A program made the translations under genes and the position numbers. 6,534 nt of DNA from an uncultured Eubacteriales bacterium (GTDB lineage: Bacteria > Bacillota > Clostridia > Oscillospirales > Feifaniaceae): NCBI GenBank assembly GCA_902474785.1, contig CABRXB010000068.1:1-6534 (forward strand), written 5' to 3'. Shown here piece after piece: positions 1-4,218 of this stretch. Numbering within the stretch: the first letter of the stretch is position 1; the number at the start of each line of letters is the position of its first letter. Under the pieces are notes generated by a model, which saw only the letters and a list, made by a program, of their open reading frames with translations, was not told the DNA's origin and searched no databases.

Positions 1-8
1 TTTTCACC

Positions 9-485
9 TCATGCGAAAACGTCGGCCAGGCGGCGCTCAATTTCATCTCGCGGCCTGTCGATGGCAAGGCTGATTTCACTGACAAAGATCTGCCGGGCCG
101 ATACCATCATCTTGCGCTCGCCTGTGGACAGCCCCTTGTCGTGTTCTCTCTTCATGAGCAAAAAGAGCACCGACGAGACCTCCGCGATGTCGCCGCTTTT
201 GATGCGCAGCATATTGTCTCGATATCTCTTGTTCCAGTTTCCATCCTCTTCAGGCGGCATGGCGCCAAATTCCTCTAAGAGCTGGCGGGCCTGTCTTTCG
301 CCGATCACCGGACGAAGGCCCACCTCCCGATTCCGATCCACCGGAATGGACACAAGCATTTCGCCGAAAGGCAATGTCATCACATAAAAACGAACGGTTT
401 CTCCCAACACTTCGCGATCCTCAATGCGCTCGATCACGCCTGCTCCATGCATGGGATATAAAACCTTGTCCCCAATCGAAAACAC
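9..485 (-). CDS. carD: CarD/CdnL-family RNA polymerase-binding transcription regulator
   Basis: Predicted 158-residue cytoplasmic protein. CarD/CdnL proteins bind the RNA polymerase beta subunit and stabilise open promoter complexes, often at rRNA and stress-related promoters. Visible here: an N-terminal Tudor-like RNAP-interaction domain (about residues 1-60), opening FSIGDKVLYPMHGAGVIE, which is the typical family start. A helical C-terminal DNA-binding domain (about 62-158) follows, with W84 in NWNKRYRDNMLRIKSGD at the place of the conserved Trp that contacts the promoter bubble edge. I chose the GTG at 485-483 because AAGGGGGG lies 7 nt upstream and the family homology begins exactly there. 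The frame stays open upstream to an ATG at 635, but that stretch looks non-coding, contains the promoter, and would add 50 residues the family lacks. The gene has its own promoter (544-572). The family call is firm; the regulon in this organism is unknown. Confidence 0.93.
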   Translation of the reverse strand: MFSIGDKVLYPMHGAGVIERIEDREVLGETVRFYVMTLPFGEMLVSIPVDRNREVGLRPVIGERQARQLLEEFGAMPPEEDGNWNKRYRDNMLRIKSGDIAEVSSVLFLLMKREHDKGLSTGERKMMVSARQIFVSEISLAIDRPRDEIERRLADVFA

Positions 486-492
486 GAAAAAT

Positions 493-500
493 CCCCCCTT
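493..500 (-). promoter_or_regulatory. Ribosome binding site that fixes the carD GTG start
   Basis: AAGGGGGG sits 7 nt upstream of GTG at 485-483. It decides between this start and the upstream in-frame ATG at 635, which would run through the carD promoter. Confidence 0.75.
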
Positions 501-543
501 GTCCGATGCTTTTTTTATAAAAACATCGTTTTCATTGTCTATT

Positions 544-572
544 AGTATACCAGATTTATCGTCTGCACGCAA
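544..572 (-). promoter_or_regulatory. Sigma-A-like extended -10 promoter of carD
   Basis: Read on the minus strand: TTGCGT (572-567), a 17-nt spacer, then TATACT (549-544) preceded by TGG, which is an extended -10. The -35 matches the consensus at only three positions, but the extended -10 and exact spacing compensate. A transcript would start near 537 and have a leader of about 50 nt before the carD GTG. Promoter strength is inferred only. Confidence 0.65.
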
Positions 573-619
573 GAAAACCGTGAAATTCATTTTGCGAAAG
601 CAGCGGGACGGGGTGATTT

Positions 620-667
620 TTAATTGGCAGCCCATTGAAACGGCATGCGTTTGGCCTCAATCTGCAC
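620..667 (-). CDS. Possible 15-codon leader ORF upstream of carD
   Basis: GTG at 667-665 opens a 15-codon ORF (MQIEAKRMPFQWAAN, with the start read as Met) ending at TAA 622-620. AAAGGAG (680-674) lies 6 nt upstream, as good a ribosome site as those of the real genes here. It sits between spo0A and carD, downstream of the possible promoter at 811-837 and upstream of the carD promoter. There is no recognisable domain and it is too short for codon statistics. It may be a leader peptide, the remnant of a lost gene, or chance. What is seen is the start, stop and ribosome site; translation is inference. Confidence 0.3.
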   Translation of the reverse strand: MQIEAKRMPFQWAAN

Positions 668-719
668 CAAAAACTCCTTTCTGACCTGTCCTTGTTGGAA
701 TGGCGGCCTTCTGCCGCTG

Positions 720-752
720 GCAGAGCGCGCGGCGCAGCTCTGTCAGCTCTGC
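720..752 (-). other. Tandem octamer with downstream anti-repeat (alternative RNA hairpins)
   Basis: In the minus-strand RNA two copies of CAGAGCTG, one nucleotide apart (751-744 and 742-735), precede a complementary arm GCTCTGC (726-720). The arm can pair either with GCAGAGC at 752-746 (7 bp, 19-nt loop) or with CAGAGC at 742-737 (6 bp, shorter loop), so two mutually exclusive hairpins are possible. No U-run follows, so it is not a simple terminator. It lies about 40-80 nt upstream of the 15-codon ORF. Confidence 0.35.
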
Positions 753-810
753 AAAATTAACCTCTAAAACAACCTCTCATGTTGGTTTTTGTCATTTAAA
801 ATTTTATCTA

Positions 811-837
811 ATTATATTTTTCAACACACCTTTTCAA
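811..837 (-). promoter_or_regulatory. Possible promoter just after the spo0A hairpin
   Basis: A consensus -10 TATAAT (816-811) is preceded by TTGAAA (837-832) with a 15-nt spacer, which is shorter than ideal. Placing the -35 two bases upstream (GTTTGA) gives 17 nt but a poor match. It lies directly downstream of the hairpin at 841-893, and would produce a roughly 320-nt leader in front of carD that includes the 15-codon ORF. The region is AT-rich, so a chance match is quite possible. Confidence 0.3.
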
Positions 838-840
838 ACA

Positions 841-893
841 TGAAACATCGCCCGACAACGCCATTTGCAGATGGCAAGTCGGACGGTGTTTCA
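841..893 (-). terminator. Long imperfect hairpin after spo0A, probable terminator
   Basis: Five bases beyond the spo0A stop, arms TGAAACA/TGTTTCA close a long stem. It continues through a C/A mismatch, CG/CG, a wobble pair, CCGAC/GTCGG, a small internal loop and GCCAT/ATGGC around a 6-nt loop. On the minus strand the sequence after it is only moderately U-rich (ATGTTTG). On the plus strand it is followed by a run of five T, so it would be a better terminator in that direction although no plus-strand gene is seen. Probably the end of the spo0A transcript; a processing or stability element is possible. Confidence 0.5.
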
Positions 894-897
894 GTTT

Positions 898-1728
898 TTA
901 AACAAGGTTTGGCTGACGATCTTTTTGAAGGAGCTGCTCTTGTCCTTTTCTGGCCAAAATAAGTTTATCGGCAATCATGGCGATGAATTCGGAGTTGGTC
1001 GGCTTGCCTTTGTTGTTGTGAATGGTGTAGCCAAAATAGCTGTTGAGCGTCTCGACGTTTCCACGATCCCATGCGACCTCCACGGCGTGGCGAATGGCTC
1101 GCTCCACGCGCGATGGCGTGGTCTGGAACTGTCTGGCAACGGAAGGGTAAAGCTGTTTGGTCACGGAATCCAAGATGGCGCTGTCCATCACCGCCATCGT
1201 AATGGCCACACGAAGGTATTGGTAGCCCTTGATGTGCGCGGGCACGCCGATGTCGTGGATGATATCGGTGATGGCGCGCTCGAGCTGTAGTTGGGTCGAA
1301 AGCTGCGGCTCTCCCGCCGTTGTCACCGAGGCGCGTTGAAAATCCCCGCTGGCAAGCGCCCGAATCCGATCCACCAATATGGCAATGTCGTTGTCCTTGA
1401 ACAGATAGTATGCGGCGCCAGACGCCATTGCCTGACGCGTAATCTCCTCATTGCCAATGCAGGAGTAGACCAAAATCGACGTCTTGACATCGGATTCTCT
1501 GGAGGAGAGCGCCGTCAGCACGCCAAGTCCATCGGTGCGCGGAAGGCAAAGATCAAGCACCAAAACGTCGGGTTTGTGACGTCTGGTCTGCACAATCGCA
1601 TCCTCTCCGGTCGTGGCAATTGCCACCACTTCAATCCCCTGGCCTTCCAGCATCGCTTTTGTGGTCAGGGCAAAATCTTCGTTGTCGTCTGCAATCACGA
1701 CCTTGATGGTTCGTTGTGACATATCCAT
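898..1728 (-). CDS. spo0A: Sporulation master response regulator Spo0A
   Basis: Predicted 276-residue cytoplasmic response regulator. Phosphorylated Spo0A binds 0A boxes and starts sporulation. The receiver domain (about 8-128) has the acidic pair D14-D15, phosphoacceptor D59 in [11 protein letters not shown]89 at the conserved Thr/Ser position and K111. The proline that normally follows this lysine is replaced by Asp (LFKDND). The Spo0A effector domain (about 150-256) is nearly canonical: [20 protein letters not shown], recognition-helix region [18 protein letters not shown] (203-220), and [15 protein letters not shown]. The C-terminus runs about 20 residues past ADKL, longer than in Bacillus subtilis, and is Gln/Lys-rich. 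The first ATG is chosen because GGAGGAG lies 7 nt upstream; Met3 would be 13 nt away. It lies just downstream of spoIVB in the conserved Firmicute order, but the strong terminator between them and its own promoters make it an independent unit. Confidence 0.97.
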   Translation of the reverse strand: MDMSQRTIKVVIADDNEDFALTTKAMLEGQGIEVVAIATTGEDAIVQTRRHKPDVLVLDLCLPRTDGLGVLTALSSRESDVKTSILVYSCIGNEEITRQAMASGAAYYLFKDNDIAILVDRIRALASGDFQRASVTTAGEPQLSTQLQLERAITDIIHDIGVPAHIKGYQYLRVAITMAVMDSAILDSVTKQLYPSVARQFQTTPSRVERAIRHAVEVAWDRGNVETLNSYFGYTIHNNKGKPTNSEFIAMIADKLILARKGQEQLLQKDRQPNLV

Positions 1729-1790
1729 AGTGAAACTCCTCCGATGGTTGTGATAATATGATGACGGTCCGTTGTGTTATCCTTATCCAT

Positions 1791-1819
1791 AATTTACCAT
1801 AAAAAGGAATCGTTTGCAA
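1791..1819 (-). promoter_or_regulatory. Sigma-A-like proximal promoter of spo0A
   Basis: On the minus strand TTGCAA (1819-1814), a 17-nt spacer and TAAATT (1796-1791) preceded by TGG (extended -10). Each hexamer matches four of six consensus positions. The start would be near 1784, giving a leader of about 55 nt. This is a good candidate for basal vegetative transcription of spo0A. No sigma-H motif (AGGA followed by GAAT at proper spacing) was found nearby. Confidence 0.6.
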
Positions 1820-1895
1820 GCGTTTTTTCAAAATTGATTGGGTATTTTTGGATATTTTCGGAGCTTGGTCTTTTTGTCAGATTATCACGAATTTT

Positions 1896-1901
1896 ATTAT
1901 A
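1896..1901 (-). promoter_or_regulatory. TATAAT element of a possible Spo0A-controlled distal promoter
   Basis: A consensus TATAAT lies 23 bp downstream (in transcription direction) of the proximal 0A box. The hexamer at the -35 position (1924-1919, AAAACA) is poor. A start near 1889 would put the 0A boxes at about -36 to -52. A good -10, a bad -35 and boxes abutting the -35 is the arrangement expected of sigma-A promoters that Spo0A activates, as known for spoIIG-type promoters. The function is inferred. Confidence 0.4.
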
Positions 1902-1904
1902 ATT

Positions 1905-1920
1905 CAAGTATATACACTTG
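1905..1920. other. Inverted repeat beside the 0A boxes
   Basis: CAAGT-N6-ACTTG, a 16-bp perfect-arm dyad, lies between the 0A boxes and the TATAAT element, covering the -35 to -10 spacer of the possible distal promoter. A 17-bp dyad GAATT-N7-AATTC (1889-1905) adjoins it. These could be operators, but the region is so AT-rich that chance is also plausible. No known regulator is assigned. Confidence 0.3.
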
Positions 1921-1924
1921 TTTT

Positions 1925-1941
1925 TGTCGAATTATGTCGAT
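1925..1941 (+). promoter_or_regulatory. Tandem 0A boxes (Spo0A binding sites) upstream of spo0A
   Basis: TGTCGAA at 1925-1931 matches the known 0A box exactly, and TGTCGAT at 1935-1941 matches six of seven. They are in the same orientation with start points 10 bp apart, which is one helical turn and suits side-by-side binding by a Spo0A dimer. They lie between the spoIVB terminator and spo0A, about 200 bp from the spo0A start codon, so autoregulation of spo0A is the natural reading. Confidence 0.65.
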
Positions 1942-1965
1942 GATAGGGGAATTTGAGAATATTTT

Positions 1966-2002
1966 AAAAAAAAGAGGAGGCCGCCCAAAAAAGGCGGCCT
2001 CC
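1966..2002 (-). terminator. Intrinsic terminator of spoIVB
   Basis: A 10-bp perfect stem GGAGGCCGCC/GGCGGCCTCC (2002-1993 with 1985-1976) has a 7-nt loop and is followed by TC and a run of eight T on the minus strand. It begins 14 nt past the spoIVB stop codon. This textbook Rho-independent terminator separates spoIVB from spo0A. Confidence 0.95.
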
Positions 2003-2015
2003 CAGCCCTCTTTCG

Positions 2016-3092
2016 CTAGGGAATTTGCTCAAGCATCGACTCAATGAAGATCCCATACCCCCGCGTGGGATCTCCCAGCATCACATGCGTCACGGCGCCC
2101 ACCAGTCTGCCATCCTGCAAAATGGGGCTGCCGCTCATGCCCTGTACGATGCCGCCGGTCAGGGCGATCAGGCGATCATCGGTCACCTGAATGGCCATGC
2201 TCTTCCCGCTTGCACCTGTGGCCGTCATGATACGCGTGATCGCGATGTCATAGGTCTCAGGTTTTCCGGAAGCGGCGCAGATGATCTGTGCGGGGCCCTC
2301 TTTGATCTCCTCCTTGAAGGCGATCGGAATGGCCTCGCCAGACAGCGTGTCCGCTTGCAATGCTTCGCCAAAAACGCCCACACCGCAGTTGACATTCAGG
2401 GAGCCGATCTGCTGGTTGTCGTCAAAAACGCCAACCAGCTCACCGGCCGCACCCTTGACACCCTTGCGCACATCGAGCACCTTGGCACCTACGACCACGC
2501 CGCTGTCGATGGGGACAATCTCTCCGGTATCCACATCGCAGATGGCATGGCCCAGACCGCCGAACCAACCAGAGGTTGGGTCATAAAAGGTCATGGTACC
2601 GATTCCAGCCGTGGAATCACGCACCCATAGCCCCACCTGGAATTTGCCGTCGGTGGAACAAACAGGGGTGATCACGGCGTCAAAGGTGTTTCCTTTGCGC
2701 TGCAGCGTCACTGTGACGGGTACACCGTCGCAGTTTTGCAGACGTTCTGACAAATCCTCCACCGTGTGCACGGCTGTGCCGTCTACCGCGGTGATGATGT
2801 CCTTGACCTTGACACCGGCGTCCGTAGCAGGATTTCTCACGCCTTCCGGCGTTTCAATATCCGCCGTTCCCACCACCATGACGCCGCTGGCATAGACTTT
2901 GATGCCAAAGGCATCGCCGCCCGGAACCAGAAGACGTCGCTGACGCGCTGTCATCACAGGTTCGGCCTGCTGCTGAAGGGCCAACGCGCTCTGGGTGTCG
3001 GCCCGAATGCCAAGGGCAAGCACAGAGCAGAGCAATGCGCTCATCAAGAGGCTGCTCGCGAAAGAGAGGTGCTTTTTCAGTTGATCTCTCAT
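2016..3092 (-). CDS. spoIVB: SpoIVB sporulation serine peptidase (family S55)
   Basis: Predicted 358-residue protease. SpoIVB is made in the forespore, crosses its membrane and cleaves SpoIVFA, which releases SpoIVFB to process pro-sigma-K in the mother cell. Seen here: a positively charged N-terminus and one hydrophobic segment (about 9-29), a signal or anchor. A PDZ-like domain (about 63-140) contains ATDAGVKVKDIITAVDG, and the S55 peptidase domain follows. H182 in GGLGHAICDVDTG, D305 in QVTDDRL and S320 in GGIVQGMSGSPI form the expected triad; the D-to-S distance of 15 equals that of B. subtilis D363-S378. The ATG at 3092 is chosen because GGGGGAGGG lies 8 nt upstream and a hydrophobic N-terminus follows. 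An in-frame start 29 codons earlier adds residues without family character. A strong terminator follows. Usual transcription by forespore sigma factors is family knowledge; no convincing sigma-F or sigma-G promoter is visible. Confidence 0.96.
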   Translation of the reverse strand: MRDQLKKHLSFASSLLMSALLCSVLALGIRADTQSALALQQQAEPVMTARQRRLLVPGGDAFGIKVYASGVMVVGTADIETPEGVRNPATDAGVKVKDIITAVDGTAVHTVEDLSERLQNCDGVPVTVTLQRKGNTFDAVITPVCSTDGKFQVGLWVRDSTAGIGTMTFYDPTSGWFGGLGHAICDVDTGEIVPIDSGVVVGAKVLDVRKGVKGAAGELVGVFDDNQQIGSLNVNCGVGVFGEALQADTLSGEAIPIAFKEEIKEGPAQIICAASGKPETYDIAITRIMTATGASGKSMAIQVTDDRLIALTGGIVQGMSGSPILQDGRLVGAVTHVMLGDPTRGYGIFIESMLEQIP

Positions 3093-3444
3093 GACAAAAT
3101 CCCTCCCCCACGAGCTAGTTTGCACCACATCAGCGCCGCATATTTTTCTAAAAGAGCGCAAAATATTCTCATTGCGCATTGCGGCTATTGCTTTAAGTGT
3201 AGGACAAGCTGTCTGGAAAAATTTGTCAAGTTGTGTTTTCTCTGTTGCTGTTCTTATCTTGCCCAGAAATCAGGCGTTGTTGCTGTTGGAAAAATTAAAA
3301 GAGCAGAATTCAAACTTAAAAAAGCTTGATTTCCTGCCCTTCATTTTGCACGATTTACGAATTGGCATACCATTGATATTGCGCCTTTTATTCCTTAATA
3401 GCAGCGCAGCATAAAGCGTGAAAATCGCTTCGGTTCAAAATTTT
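3093..3444. other. Gene-free 350-bp region upstream of spoIVB
   Basis: No supported gene on either strand. The plus-strand frame opening at 3091 (107 codons) has no ribosome site. On the minus strand a perfect -35 TTGACA (3229-3224) has only a poor -10 (TGTCCT) at 17 nt. A GAATA (3168-3164) with AAAAATA (3147-3141) 16 nt on weakly resembles a sigma-G promoter. A 10-bp direct repeat TGTTGCTGTT occurs at 3243-3252 and 3278-3287. A short hairpin with arms AAGCG/CGCTT lies about 15-30 nt past the upstream small gene but lacks a U-run. The spoIVB promoter must lie here but cannot be fixed. Confidence 0.5.
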
Positions 3445-3639
3445 TTATTTTTTGTCATATTTCATTATTTTGCAAACACATATACTGCCCAGCCCAATAA
3501 AACCCCCCAGCCCGATCAGAGATTTCAAGAGTGAGAGCGCAATAACCTCTTTGTTGACAGACGCAGCATCCGGCAAAAACAGATCCACCGCGCAGTGATG
3601 GCTATGCCAATAGTTCTCCTCTTTCATGTCCCGTATCAT
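3445..3639 (-). CDS. Small single-pass membrane protein, unknown family (64 aa)
   Basis: Unrecognised. From the ATG at 3639 it has a hydrophilic N-terminal half with MKEENYWHSHHCAVDLFLPD, one hydrophobic segment (about residues 32-57, rich in Leu, Gly and Ile), and a short basic tail (KIMKYDKK), which suggests a cytoplasmic C-terminus. Two starts are possible. The ATG at 3639 overlaps the stop of the preceding 35-codon ORF as ATGA and has no Shine-Dalgarno of its own, so it would rely on translational coupling. The ATG at 3627 gives 60 residues and also lacks a good site. Codon choice resembles the neighbouring genes. His and Cys are frequent near the N-terminus (HSHHC), but no metal site can be claimed. 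Position between housekeeping genes and spoIVB does not reveal a role. Confidence 0.55.
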   Translation of the reverse strand: MIRDMKEENYWHSHHCAVDLFLPDAASVNKEVIALSLLKSLIGLGGFIGLGSICVCKIMKYDKK

Positions 3640-3743
3640 ACGCGACAAAAGACGAAGACAACGGAAAAATAGATCACGCCGAGCAGAGATATTCCCAAAA
3701 GACAGACGGCGTCCAGCGCCCAAATTGCGTCACCTGATTTCAT
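3636..3743 (-). CDS. Tiny hydrophobic protein, unknown family (35 aa)
   Basis: ATG (3743) to TGA (3636) encodes 35 residues: a short polar start (MKSGDAIWALDA), then one hydrophobic segment (about 13-33) ending in FCRV. Its TGA overlaps the next ATG (ATGA), implying coupled translation of the two small genes. A modest ribosome site (TGGGGA) lies about 5-8 nt upstream. The frame is open further upstream to a stop near 3809, but the only start codon there is a TTG without a site. No family is recognised. It could be the first half of a two-membrane-segment protein split by a frameshift, or a genuine small partner of the 64-residue protein. Confidence 0.45.
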   Translation of the reverse strand: MKSGDAIWALDAVCLLGISLLGVIYFSVVFVFCRV

Positions 3744-3848
3744 TGAACATCCCCATACTCTCAAATCCGATTCAAGATCTGCGTCTTCTCCGCCCGAGAC
3801 AACACCGGTTCATTGATTCATGAGACACCGATCGAACGCCATGTTCGC

Positions 3849-4133
3849 CTACGATCCAAACGCAGACAAAAGGGCAGCCCCCACCATGTCGACCACAAAA
3901 AGCCCCATGGTGGCAAGCGTGGCCCGCAGCAGCACCCTTTTGTCAAGCCCATAGCGAAAGGAGGCCCAAAACCAAAGCACACAGCCGGCCAACATCACCC
4001 CGCAAGCCCACGCAAAGGCCAAAAACACGCCTGAGACGCCCTTTTGAAGCATCCAGGTGAAAAGACCTGTCAACAGCACCAGCACGCCCAGATAGACGGC
4101 CAGCCACCGCGTTGAGACCGGCGGAATTTCCAC
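3849..4133 (-). CDS. Three-segment membrane protein, probable C-terminal part of a frameshifted gene
   Basis: The frame encodes about 94 residues with three clear hydrophobic segments (about 10-29, 33-58 and 67-92), Trp-rich in the second, and a basic loop (RYGLDKRVLLR) between the second and third. The only in-frame start is a GTG at 4133 without a ribosome site. The frame stays open upstream to a TGA in the 4170s, and high GC at third codon positions continues upstream of the GTG. This fits a protein that begins at the TTG at 4218 in another frame and enters this one by a +1 shift near 4140-4165. Joined, the product is 122 residues: a one-CxxC N-terminus and three membrane segments. A small ATP-synthase-subunit-I-like protein is possible by shape, but I do not recognise the family. 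Confidence 0.55.
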   Translation of the reverse strand: MEIPPVSTRWLAVYLGVLVLLTGLFTWMLQKGVSGVFLAFAWACGVMLAGCVLWFWASFRYGLDKRVLLRATLATMGLFVVDMVGAALLSAFGS

Positions 4134-4218
4134 CGTCTTGAAGCGGCTCGCCGCAGTCGGGACAAAGGCTGTATCCCGGCGTCATGGCCCAGGGGTCGGC
4201 GGGGATTTTTCTGTTCAA
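3943..4218 (-). CDS. TTG-started ORF with CPDCGE zinc-ribbon-like motif, N-terminal part of the frame-split gene
   Basis: TTG at 4218 overlaps the pfkA stop as TTGA, with AGGAGA 7 nt upstream, so translation very likely begins here by coupling to pfkA. The first 26 or so codons look coding (third positions mostly G or C) and encode MNRKIPADPWAMTPGYSLCP then DCGEPLQ. This holds a single CxxC knuckle typical of short rubredoxin-like or zinc-ribbon N-termini, although a second pair of cysteines is missing. Beyond about 4145 the same frame, nominally open to 3943 (91 codons), loses coding character while the +1 frame gains it and encodes the membrane segments. The natural product is therefore probably the fusion of this N-terminus with the 3849-4133 frame. 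Confidence 0.45.
   Translation of the reverse strand: MNRKIPADPWAMTPGYSLCPDCGEPLQDGGNSAGLNAVAGRLSGRAGAVDRSFHLDASKGRLRRVFGLCVGLRGDVGRLCALVLGLLSLWA

Noticed and set aside
486..635. 50-codon N-terminal extension of carD from the ATG at 635
   Set aside because: No family similarity, contains the promoter at 544-572, and the GTG at 485 has a strong ribosome site.
657..776. Open minus-strand frame of about 40 codons (EVNFAELTELRRALCQRQKA)
   Set aside because: Reads like protein but has no ATG, GTG or TTG start. It is at best the tail of a decayed gene.
1741..1790. Sigma-H promoter for spo0A starting from AAGGATAA
   Set aside because: No GAAT element 11-12 nt downstream.
1838..2047. 69-codon plus-strand frame between spo0A and spoIVB
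   Set aside because: Runs through the 0A boxes and the spoIVB terminator into the end of spoIVB. No ribosome site; its RGGRPKKA stretch is the terminator stem translated.
2025..2630. 201-codon plus-strand frame opposite spoIVB
   Set aside because: Antisense to a protease with an intact catalytic triad; no recognisable domain.
3091..3414. 107-codon plus-strand frame upstream of spoIVB
   Set aside because: No ribosome site before the ATG and no domain; overlaps the spoIVB ribosome site and promoter region.
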